NCBI GenBank assembly: GCA_017999915.1
Contig: JAGNKX010000007.1
Coordinates: forward strand, 1 to 64,000
Length of the DNA stretch: 64,000 bases
Reading direction: 5' to 3'
Source: Spirochaetota bacterium
GTDB taxonomy: Bacteria > Spirochaetota > UBA4802 > UBA5550
The notes under the pieces are model-generated. The model saw only the letters and a program-made list of their open reading frames with translations. It was not told the origin of the DNA and did not search any database. This document shows positions 8,363 to 17,020 of this stretch, one piece after another. A program made the position numbers and the translations under genes. How positions within the stretch are numbered: the first letter of the stretch is position 1; each line of letters opens with the position of its first letter.

Positions 8363-8464
8363 GGTGTGACAGGGTGCTCACACTCACCCGCCAAAAAACT
8401 ACGTCCTGTACTATGGCGGGCGGGAGCTTCCTGCTCCCTGTGAGTGTGAGCACCCTGTCACACC
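8363..8464. repeat. Large palindromic element, copy 1
   Basis: A perfect 25-bp inverted repeat (8363-8387 with 8440-8464) encloses about 52 nt. That interior holds two further hairpins: CCCGCCA...TGGCGGG (8387-8393 with 8414-8420) and GGGAGC...GCTCCC (8422-8427 with 8433-8438, loop TTCCT). The whole folds as a three-way junction. A second copy lies at 9363-9470 in the same orientation, with a conserved core and a different outer stem. Nothing coding overlaps it convincingly. Confidence 0.85.
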
Positions 8465-8589
8465 TTATTCACTTTATTGGTAAATGCCTTGTGTTGTTAA
8501 TTGGACAGTCCTCGGCCCTTCGGCTCTTTTTCTGACGCACCATCTATAATAATCACTTGGAACAGCTATTGGATTCTGAGCGGATATAC

Positions 8590-8730
8590 TAATACGGAAG
8601 CCCTCTCCATTTCATGGAGGCAGCAGCTAGTACATCCATGTACGCTGCTGCATACGCGACATCCTGTCGCTAAGGGCGCGCTGAAGGCGGGGTGAGGTTG
8701 AATGCGGAGAGGGGGATCGAGGGGGTGAGG
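8590..8730. repeat. Diverged copy of the C-rich/G-rich dispersed repeat with two hairpins
   Basis: It begins TAATACGGAAGCCCTCTCCA, the same internal signature seen in the arrays near 35.2 and 44.25 kb, and ends in GGAGAGGG and GGGTGAGG. Inside are GCAGCAGC (8620-8627) pairing with GCTGCTGC (8644-8651) around GTACAT/ATGTAC, and GCGACA (8656-8661) pairing with TGTCGC (8665-8670). This fills most of the gap downstream of the palindromic element. Confidence 0.6.
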
Positions 8731-8787
8731 TGGTGCAATACGATTGCAATAGACAGAATAAGTGGATTAATAATAAATTGACAGGAT

Positions 8788-8816
8788 TGGTTGTATCCTT
8801 TTAACTCCGCTATAAT
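8788..8816 (+). promoter_or_regulatory. Candidate sigma-70-type promoter
   Basis: TATAAT at 8811-8816 is a perfect -10 box, with TTGGTT at 8788-8793 as a weak -35 box 17 nt away. Transcription would start near 8823, only about 7 nt before the ATG at 8830, so the message could be almost leaderless. Confidence 0.45.
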
Positions 8817-8829
8817 CTTACATGAGTAT

Positions 8830-9336
8830 ATGAATTCAATACGTGCACATAGGATCAAGTCGGTCGGGGGGATTGCCGTCCTTGCCGTTGCCCTGGCCCT
8901 GACCGGTTACGGGGCCGGGCTGCTCCTCGGGGGCAGGTTCATGGAAAGCATAATTTTACGGGAGGGGAGGTTCCCTCTTCTCCTGTCCAGGCCGGTCAAC
9001 CAGTTTTACGATGTTTACTCGCTGATCAACAGCGCCAATCCCTTCAGCAGGCTGAGCGGGTATTATTCCCTGGTGGACAACAACATGGTCAGCGAGGATT
9101 TCATCGCCGAGCGGTACGGCAAGGAGCGTTTTGTCGTCATCCAGCGGACCCTCCTGTGGGCCCTCAGCCGGTCCAGGGACAGGAAAAAGGCGCTGAAATT
9201 CTACGCCTCTGTATACCCTGCCAGCGACGACTCGCTGAAAAAAGATATTTTGCGGCACATGATGAGGCTGGACGGCAGCTATTATCATAGCTTTATATTA
9301 AGGAACAAGGTTAACCCTTCTTTCATTCCTGAATAG
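8830..9336 (+). CDS. Membrane-anchored protein, unknown function
   Basis: The ATG at 8830 is chosen because the longer reading starts inside the promoter. The 168-residue product has one N-terminal transmembrane segment (GIAVLAVALALTGYGAGLLL) after a short basic head. A mostly helical domain of about 120 residues follows, rich in Arg, Tyr and Ser and predicted outside the inner membrane. There is no lipobox and no known family. No clear ribosome site is present. The gene is bracketed by the two copies of the large palindromic element (8363-8464 and 9363-9470). Confidence 0.6.
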   Translation: MNSIRAHRIKSVGGIAVLAVALALTGYGAGLLLGGRFMESIILREGRFPLLLSRPVNQFYDVYSLINSANPFSRLSGYYSLVDNNMVSEDFIAERYGKERFVVIQRTLLWALSRSRDRKKALKFYASVYPASDDSLKKDILRHMMRLDGSYYHSFILRNKVNPSFIPE

Positions 9337-9362
9337 CTCAGGTATTTTAAATTTAGTTGTAT

Positions 9363-9470
9363 GCGCTGAGGGTACAGCACTCCCGCTCACCCGCCAAAAT
9401 AGTACGTCCTGTACTATGGCGGGCGGGAGCCTCCTGCTCCCTGTGAGCGTGAGCGCCATACCCTCAGCGC
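9363..9470. repeat. Large palindromic element, copy 2
   Basis: Arms of 28 nt (9363-9390 with 9443-9470) pair at 24 of 28 positions. The core has hairpin CCCGCCA/TGGCGGG with TAGTAC/GTACTA on top (9390-9423, apical GTCCT) and hairpin GGGAGC/GCTCCC (9425-9441, apical CTCCT). The core is nearly identical to copy 1, while the outer stem differs on both arms together. Confidence 0.85.
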
Positions 9471-9623
9471 TAAATTTCACTATGAGTTACATTCTTTGGA
9501 ATAAATTTTATTCCCGTTTCTAAGCATTATCAGCCTTATAACTTGATCGCCCATCAATTTATTTTATTCTTGTCAAAGAAAAGCGCATGGCACATAAAGG
9601 GACCAGAATCATGGAGTATCGTC

Positions 9624-10874
9624 ATGGATAACAAAGAATATATCGAACAATTGTGCCGGGACGCGCGGGCGGCCTCCCGGGTGGTCGCGAACTACACCAC
9701 GGTGCAGAAGAACAACCTGCTCCTGAAAATTGCCGCCGATCTGCGTTTAAAGACCGACTACATCATTGCAGAGAACAAAAAGGACCTGGAGGCGGCCAAA
9801 AAGGACGGAGTTTCCAGTGCTCTCTACGACCGCCTCCTCCTGAACAGGGGCCGCATCGCGGCCATGGCGGTTTCCATTGAGGAAATAGCCCTATTGCCCG
9901 ATCCGGTGGGCAGGATCGAAAAGATGACCGTGCGCCCGTCCGGGATCCGCGTCGGCCAGATGCGGATACCCCTGGGCGTCGTCGCCGTGATTTACGAGGC
10001 GCGCCCCAATGTCACCACCGATATCGCGGCCCTCTGCATCAAGTCGGGAAACGCGGCCGTCCTCCGGGGCGGCAAGGAGGCGATCCACTCCAACAGCGCC
10101 CTTCACGCCGTGGTCCGCGGGGCCCTTGCAGAATCCGGGTGCCCTGAGAGCGCCGTGACCTTCATCGGCAGGACCGAACGCGAGCTGGTGCCGGTATTAT
10201 TGAAAATGAAACAGTACATCGATATCGTGATCCCCCGCGGCGGCGAGGCCCTCATCAGGGCGGTCTCGGAGGAATCGACGATACCGGTCATCAAGCATGA
10301 CAAGGGCGTGTGCCATATCTTCATTGACGAGAGCGCCGGCGAGGAGATGGCCAACCGTATCGCGGTGAACGCCAAGGTCCAGCGTCCCGGCGTGTGCAAC
10401 GCCATGGAAACGCTGCTTATCCACGCGAAATATCCCCATAAGGAATCGCTCCTTAAAAGCCTGGCGGATTGCAAGGTCGCCATCAGGGGCTGCGAGCGCG
10501 CCGTGGCGGTGCTGCCCGGCGTTGTAACGGCGGCCGCGCCCGGCGATTATGGGTACGAGTTCCTCGACCTCATCCTTGCCGTTAAGATAGTGGACTCCCT
10601 CGACGAGGCCATGGAGCACATCGCCCGTTACGGCTCCGGCCACTCGGAATCGATCGTCACCAACGATTACCTGAATTCCGAGCGGTTCCTCCGGGAGGTC
10701 GATTCCGCCGCGGTCTTCGTCAACGCGTCGACGCGCTTCCATGACGGCGGCGAATTCGGCCTCGGCGCGGAGGTGGGGATATCGACGCAGAAACTCCATG
10801 CCCGGGGCGCCATGGGCGTGGAGGGGCTGACGACCCTGAAATACGTCGTATACGGGAAAGGAGAGGTGCGGTAG
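9624..10874 (+). CDS. proA: Gamma-glutamyl phosphate reductase
   Basis: ProA reduces gamma-glutamyl phosphate to glutamate semialdehyde with NADPH, the second step of proline synthesis. The catalytic Cys lies in the signature RPGVCNAMETLL. Other family blocks include the Rossmann segment and the C-terminal RFHDGGEFGLGAEVGISTQK. The ATG at 9624 gives 416 residues, close to the usual 417, and has a GGAG site 7 nt upstream. An upstream reading from 9543 would add 27 atypical residues. proB is not in the window. proA heads a tight run with nadD, LCP and rsfS. Confidence 0.96.
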   Translation: MDNKEYIEQLCRDARAASRVVANYTTVQKNNLLLKIAADLRLKTDYIIAENKKDLEAAKKDGVSSALYDRLLLNRGRIAAMAVSIEEIALLPDPVGRIEKMTVRPSGIRVGQMRIPLGVVAVIYEARPNVTTDIAALCIKSGNAAVLRGGKEAIHSNSALHAVVRGALAESGCPESAVTFIGRTERELVPVLLKMKQYIDIVIPRGGEALIRAVSEESTIPVIKHDKGVCHIFIDESAGEEMANRIAVNAKVQRPGVCNAMETLLIHAKYPHKESLLKSLADCKVAIRGCERAVAVLPGVVTAAAPGDYGYEFLDLILAVKIVDSLDEAMEHIARYGSGHSESIVTNDYLNSERFLREVDSAAVFVNASTRFHDGGEFGLGAEVGISTQKLHARGAMGVEGLTTLKYVVYGKGEVR

Positions 10875-10877
10875 GCC

Positions 10878-11459
10878 TTGAAACTGGGCATATTCGGGGG
10901 GACCTTCAACCCGATCCATTACGGCCATCTCATAAACGCCGAAATGATCAGGTCCGATTTCGATCTTGACAGGATCATCCTGGTGCCGGCCAAGTATCCG
11001 GTGCACAAGTCCCTTGCCGGGGAGGTGCCCGCGGAAGAGCGATACGCCATGGCCGTCCTCGCGGCGGCGGAGGCGAAGGAATACGAGGTGTCCAGGATTG
11101 AAATTGACAGGAATGGGCCTTCCTATACCATAACCACAGTCCAGGCTCTTCAGGAGCGGTATCCCGGCAGCGAGCTGAATCTCATCGTCGGGATGGATTC
11201 CCTGAACACTATCGATACGTGGCGCGAGACGGAGCGCCTGCTCAAACACGTGTCGCTCATCGTGATGCGCCGTCCCGGCGAAGCCTGCGCTCCTGACGTC
11301 GACCTCGGAAAGTGCATGGTGCGCTTCGCGGACAATCCGCTGATCGACATCAGCTCAACCGTCATCAGGGAGCGGCTCCGCGCGGGCAAATCGGTGCGTT
11401 TTCTCATGCCCGACGCGGTCATAGATTATATTGCCAGAAAGGGGTTATACAGAAATTGA
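10878..11459 (+). CDS. nadD: Nicotinate-nucleotide adenylyltransferase
   Basis: NadD transfers AMP from ATP to nicotinate mononucleotide in NAD synthesis. The nucleotidyltransferase motif GTFNPIHYGH (His14, His17) is at the N-terminus and the second motif, ISSTVIRERL, is near residue 155. The 193-residue length is typical. Translation starts at TTG, 3 nt after the proA stop, with AGGAGAGG about 12 nt upstream, so it is likely translationally coupled. nadD next to rsfS is a widely conserved arrangement. Confidence 0.95.
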   Translation: MKLGIFGGTFNPIHYGHLINAEMIRSDFDLDRIILVPAKYPVHKSLAGEVPAEERYAMAVLAAAEAKEYEVSRIEIDRNGPSYTITTVQALQERYPGSELNLIVGMDSLNTIDTWRETERLLKHVSLIVMRRPGEACAPDVDLGKCMVRFADNPLIDISSTVIRERLRAGKSVRFLMPDAVIDYIARKGLYRN

Positions 11460-12568
11460 AACGTAAAGTAATGATAGGCGGGGTCGCCGCTCTCATCGCG
11501 GCGGTATCGCTCCTCGTGTACTACTGCTACGGCGTTAAGACGAGGAACGCCGTCGAGAAGCTCATACAGAAGAAAAAAATCATCAACATACTGGTCGCCG
11601 GCAGCAACAAGGACGTCGACCGCAAGCACAAGTTTTTCGCCATCCTGAGCATCAATCCCGACAACAAGCGGATCGGCATAACCTTCATCCCGCCGTCGTT
11701 CAAGATACGGCTCGACGATGACGGCGACCACTGCGCCCGCATCGACGAGGTCGTGGTGTACAATTTCAACCGGATGCGGTATTCCCTCCAGAAGGACCTC
11801 AAGCTCAACATCCCCTTTTACGCGGAGATATACGCCCTGGACGTGGAGCGCATGGTAAACCTGATGGAGGGGGTCGAGATGTTCGTCCTGGACCAGGCCA
11901 AGGACGTGCCGGGCCTGGGCTTCGGCGTGAACTATTTCGACGGCCAGAAGGTGATGCGCTACATCAATACCGTGGACGAGAACTCGATCTATCTGAAATA
12001 CGACCGGATCCTGGACGTCATCATGACCCTCTACAAGGACCGCGAGCGCCTGGAGCGCTTCAACAAGCTCGAATTCATCAGGGAAATGCTGAAATCGGCC
12101 AACACCAATCTCCTTCCCCAGGAGGTGACGGGGATATGCGATCTCATCTTCAAGGACGGCGACGTGATCGCGACGGTGCTGCCCGGCTTCATCAAGGAAA
12201 ACTATTACGTGATGGACGACATCACCTTCCGCATATATGAAAAGGAGTTCCTGTCACTCCTGATCGTCGACAAGAGCGAGAAGGAGACGAACTCGTCGAT
12301 CAAGGTGAAGATCCTCAACGGCACCGACGTGCCGGGCCTGGCGCGCAAGATGCGGGAGAGCCTGATCCGGGAGGGGCTGAGCGTTGTCGAGTTCGGCACC
12401 TCGCCGTACCGGAAAATGTCCAAGTCCGTCATCATCAACAAGCGGGGCAACGTCGCCGCCGTGAACCGCGTGGCCGAGCTGACCGGCATCCAGAACATAT
12501 ATCATATCATCGACAACACGCAGCTCCACAACGTGCTGATCATTCTCGGCGAGGACCTTGCGAAGTGA
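11456..12568 (+). CDS. LytR-CpsA-Psr family protein with LytR_C domain
   Basis: The N-terminus has a short basic head and one membrane segment (residues about 5-25). An LCP-type core follows (NILVAGSNKDVD..., about residues 40-240), then a C-terminal LytR_C domain (from about residue 275, VKILNGTDVPGLARKMRES). LCP enzymes attach glycopolymers to peptidoglycan or other acceptors outside the membrane. LytR_C alone is thought to bind the envelope. The start is TTG 11456, overlapping the nadD stop (TTGA). An ATG five codons later is possible. The stop overlaps the rsfS start. The LCP core is divergent, and I cannot confirm its catalytic arginines. Confidence 0.8.
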   Translation: MKRKVMIGGVAALIAAVSLLVYYCYGVKTRNAVEKLIQKKKIINILVAGSNKDVDRKHKFFAILSINPDNKRIGITFIPPSFKIRLDDDGDHCARIDEVVVYNFNRMRYSLQKDLKLNIPFYAEIYALDVERMVNLMEGVEMFVLDQAKDVPGLGFGVNYFDGQKVMRYINTVDENSIYLKYDRILDVIMTLYKDRERLERFNKLEFIREMLKSANTNLLPQEVTGICDLIFKDGDVIATVLPGFIKENYYVMDDITFRIYEKEFLSLLIVDKSEKETNSSIKVKILNGTDVPGLARKMRESLIREGLSVVEFGTSPYRKMSKSVIINKRGNVAAVNRVAELTGIQNIYHIIDNTQLHNVLIILGEDLAK

Positions 12569-12927
12569 CTGATTTTAATGCAATGACCGAAGAGGAGATG
12601 ACGGACCTGTTCCGCCAGTGCGCACGGGTCCTTGACGAAAAGAAGGGCGCGGATATCGTGTTCATGGACCTCAGGAGCGTGAACAGCTATCTCGATTATT
12701 TCATCATAGCGACCGGCAACTCGCGGGTCCACTGCCGCTCCCTGGCGCGCGAGCTGGAGAAATTCATGCATTCCCGGGGTATCCGCCAGCGCAACCGGCC
12801 GGATTACGATTCGGGATGGATCATACTAGACTGCAGCGAGCTGATCGTCCATATTTTCACCCAGGAGATGCGGGAGTATTACCAGCTGGAAAAGCTGTGG
12901 GGCGACGCGCGGATACTGACAATGTAA
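12565..12927 (+). CDS. rsfS: Ribosomal silencing factor RsfS
   Basis: RsfS binds ribosomal protein L14 on the large subunit and blocks subunit joining when nutrients run low. The 120-residue product shows the family pattern: DIVFMDLRSV, SYLDYFIIATGNS, and the C-terminal SGWIILDCSELIVHIF then YYQLEKLWGDA. It starts at GTG overlapping the LCP stop (GTGA). The nadD-rsfS pairing is common across bacteria and supports both names. Confidence 0.95.
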   Translation: MTDFNAMTEEEMTDLFRQCARVLDEKKGADIVFMDLRSVNSYLDYFIIATGNSRVHCRSLARELEKFMHSRGIRQRNRPDYDSGWIILDCSELIVHIFTQEMREYYQLEKLWGDARILTM

Positions 12928-12947
12928 GGTATCGGGGGACCTGAGGT

Positions 12948-13385
12948 ATGAAGAACAAGATCGTCGCGCTTATGGCGGTTCTCATCGCGCTGCACTGCGC
13001 AGCCTGCGGGAAGATGGAGGAAAAAAAGCTTGAAGTCAATCCCCTGCATGTGATGAAGCTGTACCTGGAGAAATGGAAGAAAAACGACTGGAAGGCGCTT
13101 TACGCGATGACTGACCCGAGCTTCATGCAGAAGCTTCGGACGCAGAAGCTGTCGCCGGAATTGCAGAGATTGAGCGACCAGGACCTCTTTGTCCATGAAT
13201 TTCAGCAGGCCCGGCGGCTGAACCCGGCCAAGGTCCTGAAATCATACGAGATCATATCTATTACGCCATACAATAAGGGAGATACGACACTCTGGGGTGA
13301 CGTTGTCATCAACGGGAAGAAAAGAAGGATACCCCTGACGCTGGATGGGTTATCCTTGAAAGTCGATCTTACGAGGATCGAATAA
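12948..13385 (+). CDS. Lipoprotein, unknown function
   Basis: The 145-residue product has a signal peptide and the lipobox ending CAAC at about residue 20, followed by GKMEEKKLEV. The mature part has a helix such as LEKWKKNDWKALYAMTDPSF and then a short beta-rich tail, similar in outline to NTF2-like or DUF4878 lipoproteins. That resemblance is by eye only. It begins 20 nt after rsfS and probably belongs to the same transcript. Confidence 0.7.
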   Translation: MKNKIVALMAVLIALHCAACGKMEEKKLEVNPLHVMKLYLEKWKKNDWKALYAMTDPSFMQKLRTQKLSPELQRLSDQDLFVHEFQQARRLNPAKVLKSYEIISITPYNKGDTTLWGDVVINGKKRRIPLTLDGLSLKVDLTRIE

Positions 13386-13449
13386 TAAGGGCCGTCCCGG
13401 ACATCGCCGCGGCGGCCGCCAAAGAAACATACGGGGAGGGTGACAAACA

Positions 13450-13791
13450 GTGTTAACCATAGATTGCTCCGAACATAAAGACCTGCTCATAATATCGCTG
13501 GACGGCGAGCTCATTTTCAACGAGATGGAAGAGGCCGACAAGCTCATCTCGGAGAAGCTGGCGAAAAAGCCGCGCGTCGTCGCGATGAACTGCAAGAAGC
13601 TCAATAGCCTTGATTCATCCGGATTGGGACTTTTCATAAAGTTTTCCAAGGAAGCGAAGAAGATGAATACCAGGCTGGTGTTCCTGGAAATAACGGACCA
13701 CGTCTCGACGCTGTTCGATGTTTCGAAGCTCGAAAGCATTTTCGAGATAATGTCGCAGGACGATTTTGACAAGACGTTTCCGAAAAAATAA
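13450..13791 (+). CDS. STAS-domain anti-sigma factor antagonist
   Basis: A single 113-residue STAS domain like SpoIIAA/RsbV. The phosphorylatable Ser lies in the conserved SLDSSGLGLFIKFSK segment at about residues 55-69. Such proteins bind a serine kinase/anti-sigma factor when unphosphorylated and free the sigma factor. In Leptospira-like bacteria many are orphan regulators. It starts at GTG 13450 with a GGGAGGGTGA site 9-15 nt upstream and follows the lipoprotein after 64 nt. No partner kinase or phosphatase is in the window. Confidence 0.88.
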   Translation: MLTIDCSEHKDLLIISLDGELIFNEMEEADKLISEKLAKKPRVVAMNCKKLNSLDSSGLGLFIKFSKEAKKMNTRLVFLEITDHVSTLFDVSKLESIFEIMSQDDFDKTFPKK

Positions 13792-13826
13792 TTCTCCCGG
13801 AGGGCGCCGCCAGCGGCGTCATTCCG

Positions 13827-14393
13827 TCATGCCGGGCCGGGAAGGGACGCCCCGCCGATCGTATCCCACCGAGTGTCGTTTTTCGCCAGAAGGGAAAGCT
13901 CCAGCCCATCATTGACCGTTTCCGCGATCGCGAACGTATGGGGCGTCCGGGAGCCGACGTAATGGCTTCCGGGATTGCAGAGTATGCCATGTTCGGTTCT
14001 CCTGATCACGGGGACATGGGTGTGCCCGAAGAGGAGCACCTGCGCGCCGGACACGGCCATGAGGGCGTCCATTGCGGCGAAGTTCTTTTCCCACGCCTCG
14101 GCCGGCAGGTACGGGTTGAGGTCGAGGCGGTGTCCGTGGAGGAGGAGCGCCGTGCGGGTCCCGAGGGGAACGCTCAGCCTCTCGGGATAGGGCGAGGCCC
14201 CGTCCTCGTTCCCTGACACGGCGATGAGGGGGATGCCCGACTCCCGGGACACTGCCGCGGCGTCGAGGACGCCGTCGCCGAGGTGGATGACGGCGTCGAA
14301 GGGGCCCTTCGCGGCGAGGGCGTCCCGCATCGTTTCAGGGTTCCCGTGGGTATCCGAAAAAATGGCCCAGCGCATGTTCGCGGTGTCGCTCAT
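13827..14393 (-). CDS. YfcE/MJ0936-family metallophosphoesterase
   Basis: Calcineurin-like phosphoesterase of 188 residues. The five metal motifs are in order: FSDTHGN (about residues 12-18), HLGD, SGNED, LLHGH and FGHTHVP, with NPGS after them. The family hydrolyses phosphodiesters in vitro; the natural substrate is unknown. Its start overlaps the stop of the upstream sensor kinase (ATGA), so they are translated together and the enzyme may act in that signalling pathway. The Gly/Pro-rich end is not conserved. Confidence 0.88.
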   Translation of the reverse strand: MSDTANMRWAIFSDTHGNPETMRDALAAKGPFDAVIHLGDGVLDAAAVSRESGIPLIAVSGNEDGASPYPERLSVPLGTRTALLLHGHRLDLNPYLPAEAWEKNFAAMDALMAVSGAQVLLFGHTHVPVIRRTEHGILCNPGSHYVGSRTPHTFAIAETVNDGLELSLLAKNDTRWDTIGGASLPGPA

Positions 14394-16891
14394 TCCATTA
14401 TGCTCTGGATCACTTCCTTGAGGTCGTCGATGGCATAGGGCTTGGCCACGACGCCGCTGAATCCGAAGGACCGGAAATCTGCCATGACCGGGTCTATTGA
14501 ATAGCCGCTCGATACAATGGCCTTGACAGCGGGGTCGAAATCCCTGAGCAGCTTGATCGCGTCTTTGCCGCCCATGCCCCCGGGCACCGTCAGGTCCATG
14601 ATGACGAAATCAAAGGGGCTTCCGCTCGCCTTCGCCTTTATATAGAGGTCAATCGCGTTTTTCCCGTCGCTGGCCCCCACGGTTTCAAAACCGAGGCGGC
14701 CCAGTATCCTCCTGCCCACCTCGAGGACCATCTCGTCATCGTCCATGATGAGGGCCCTGCCTCCGTTGAGGTCCGCGCGGCCCTGGTTCTTCGCCGCCGC
14801 GGCGACCGCCAGGTCGGTGGCGGGCAGGAAAACGGTGAAGCAGGTGCCGTTCTGCTCCCTTGATTCGACGTTGATATAGCCGTTATGCTTGCGGACGATG
14901 GAATAGGTCACCGACAGGCCGAGGCCGCTCCCCTTTTCCTTTGTCGTGAAAAACGGGTCGAATATCTTGTGGAGGTGCTTCCGCGGGATGCCGTAACCCG
15001 TGTCCGAAATTTGTATGGCCAGGTAATTGCCCGGCGCGAAGGACGGATCGTCCCCGGCCGCGACGACCCGGTTCTCGGCGGTGATCGTGGCGATGCCCCC
15101 TCCCGGCATGGCCTCGCGGCAGTTCAGCACCAGGTTATGGATCACCTGGCTGATCTGTCCCTCGTCGATCTCGGCGTTCCAGAGGTTGTCCGGAATGATG
15201 AAGGTGCTCTTTATCTGCGAGCCGCGGAGGACGAAATCGGCCGTGCCGATCAGGAGCTCGCGGATGGAGGCGATCTTCTTGATGGGGGCCCCCCCCTTGG
15301 AGAACGTCAGGAGCTGCATGGTGAGGTCTTTCGCCCTCTCTGAGGCTTTCTCGGCCTCGCAGAGGATGCCGTAGCTTTTTGAATCCGCGGTCAGGTCGAG
15401 CTTGGCGATGGATATGTTGCCCATGATGGCGGTGAGAAGGTTGTTGAAATCGTGGGCGATGCCGCCGGCGAATATTCCCAGGGACTCTATCTTGCTCGTC
15501 TTCAGGAGCTCGTTTTCCGTCTGCTTTCGCTTGGTGATATCGTGGACGACGGACCACATCCCCGTATTGTTGCCGTTTTCATCCTGTATGAGGTATATCC
15601 TGAGCTCGATGGGGACCGTGGCGCCGTCCTTACGGATGTATTCCTTTTCAAACAGATCGGAGTGTCCCCTGGCCAGCACCTGCTCCTGGATGATCTTTCT
15701 CTGGGTCTCGTGCCACCGCTGCGGTGTCAGGTTCCATATCGTCATGGAATACAATTCCTCGGAGGTGAAGGCCGTGATCTGCTGGTACGCGGAGTTGAAC
15801 TCGATGATCCTGCCGTCCATGTCGAGGCTCACGAACCCGTCGAGCATGCTGTCATAGAGCTTGCGATACCGCCGCTCGGACGCGAGGAGGGAGCGCTCGA
15901 TGATTTTCCTGTTCGTGATGTTGTCGATGAGGATGAGACCCCTCCCGCTCTGTCTGAGGGGAGCGTACCGCATCATGGCGTCCTGGACGAGGCCGTTTTT
16001 TGAGCGCACTTTCGCTTCGATGGAATTCAAAGATTCTTCCTCGCCGGAATTCTCGACGATGAGGCGCCATTCGGCCTTGATCAGCCTGCGGTATTCCTCC
16101 TCGGGATAGGCGAGCTCCCACCACCTGTCAATCGACGGCAGGTCCTCTTTCCCGTACCCGAAGATGGTGCTGTTCGAGGTGCCCAGAAAATCAAGGCTTC
16201 CGTCCTTGCCGATGATGGCCATGATCTGGGGCGATTCCTCGATAACGCCGCGGAACAGCTCCTCGCTTTTTCGGATCTGCTCCTCTGCGGACCTTGCCTT
16301 TTCGAGGGCAACGCGGTTTATCGTGTATACCTGGTAGGATATGGCCCCGCACATGATATAGGTGATGGTGGTGTCCACGGTAAACGACAGCAGCACCATG
16401 TCAGGAACGTCCCCGCGGTTTTTTAAAAGAAAAACGAAAATGTAAAGGGCCGCGATATTAATCACATAGTAGAATATCATGGGATGGGTCATACGGTCGA
16501 CGATCAGGGGGGTGAAGGTGAGAAGGCCCAGGATGAGCACCGCCGACATCATCCTCTCGATATAATTGACGTTGTGCAAATCGAGGAATAAATACGACCA
16601 GAGGGTTATAAGCGTTATTATGAGAAACAGGTGAGCGGCGGCGAAGAATCTTCCCGATCGAAGAATGAATAATATGATAATGAGGGCCGACCCGTGAAAA
16701 ACGATGGGAATCTTTGAATAGACGCTCCAGTTAAAATTGACGGCAAAAAAAAGGTACACCGGTATGACGAAGACCAGGATTATCCCGCAGATAGTAAGCA
16801 TTACCTTCGATTTTTGCTGCAGGATAAAATCCTTATCCTCGTATTTATATAGAAAATAGCGGATGATTGATTTCAGGGGATTAACGCTCAT
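14390..16891 (-). CDS. Hybrid sensor histidine kinase (7TM-PAS-PAS-HisKA-HATPase-REC)
   Basis: The 833-residue inner-membrane kinase has about seven transmembrane helices in residues 25-205 and two PAS domains (about 215-335 and 340-455). A HisKA domain follows with His in GIAHDFNNLL (about residue 475), then an HATPase domain (DTGYGIPRKHLHKIFDPFF, KGSGLGLS) and a C-terminal receiver with Asp in VIMDLTVPGGMGG and Lys in VAKPY. It should autophosphorylate and pass phosphate to its own receiver. No separate output regulator is near. The membrane region resembles the one in the kinase at 30039-31472. The phosphoesterase gene overlaps its end. Confidence 0.92.
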   Translation of the reverse strand: MSVNPLKSIIRYFLYKYEDKDFILQQKSKVMLTICGIILVFVIPVYLFFAVNFNWSVYSKIPIVFHGSALIIILFILRSGRFFAAAHLFLIITLITLWSYLFLDLHNVNYIERMMSAVLILGLLTFTPLIVDRMTHPMIFYYVINIAALYIFVFLLKNRGDVPDMVLLSFTVDTTITYIMCGAISYQVYTINRVALEKARSAEEQIRKSEELFRGVIEESPQIMAIIGKDGSLDFLGTSNSTIFGYGKEDLPSIDRWWELAYPEEEYRRLIKAEWRLIVENSGEEESLNSIEAKVRSKNGLVQDAMMRYAPLRQSGRGLILIDNITNRKIIERSLLASERRYRKLYDSMLDGFVSLDMDGRIIEFNSAYQQITAFTSEELYSMTIWNLTPQRWHETQRKIIQEQVLARGHSDLFEKEYIRKDGATVPIELRIYLIQDENGNNTGMWSVVHDITKRKQTENELLKTSKIESLGIFAGGIAHDFNNLLTAIMGNISIAKLDLTADSKSYGILCEAEKASERAKDLTMQLLTFSKGGAPIKKIASIRELLIGTADFVLRGSQIKSTFIIPDNLWNAEIDEGQISQVIHNLVLNCREAMPGGGIATITAENRVVAAGDDPSFAPGNYLAIQISDTGYGIPRKHLHKIFDPFFTTKEKGSGLGLSVTYSIVRKHNGYINVESREQNGTCFTVFLPATDLAVAAAAKNQGRADLNGGRALIMDDDEMVLEVGRRILGRLGFETVGASDGKNAIDLYIKAKASGSPFDFVIMDLTVPGGMGGKDAIKLLRDFDPAVKAIVSSGYSIDPVMADFRSFGFSGVVAKPYAIDDLKEVIQSIME

Positions 16892-17020
16892 ATTTCATTT
16901 CGATCAGGATAAATAAATGAGGGTATGCCGCAAAAATGTCAAGATAATAATAAATACCCCGCGGCCCGGCTCCGGGAAAAAGGAGTGGCAGGCGTGACGA
17001 ACGGTTTTTCGGTGAAACGA

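Noticed and set aside
8363-8464. Rho-independent terminator for a neighbouring gene
   Set aside because: The 25-bp arms enclose a 52-nt centre and no T-run follows on either strand. A second copy is in a different context, so it is a repeat element.
8778-8816. TTGACA (8778-8783) with TATAAT (8811-8816) as a consensus promoter
   Set aside because: The spacer is 27 nt, too long for sigma-70. TTGGTT at 8788 with a 17-nt spacer is the better partner for this -10 box.
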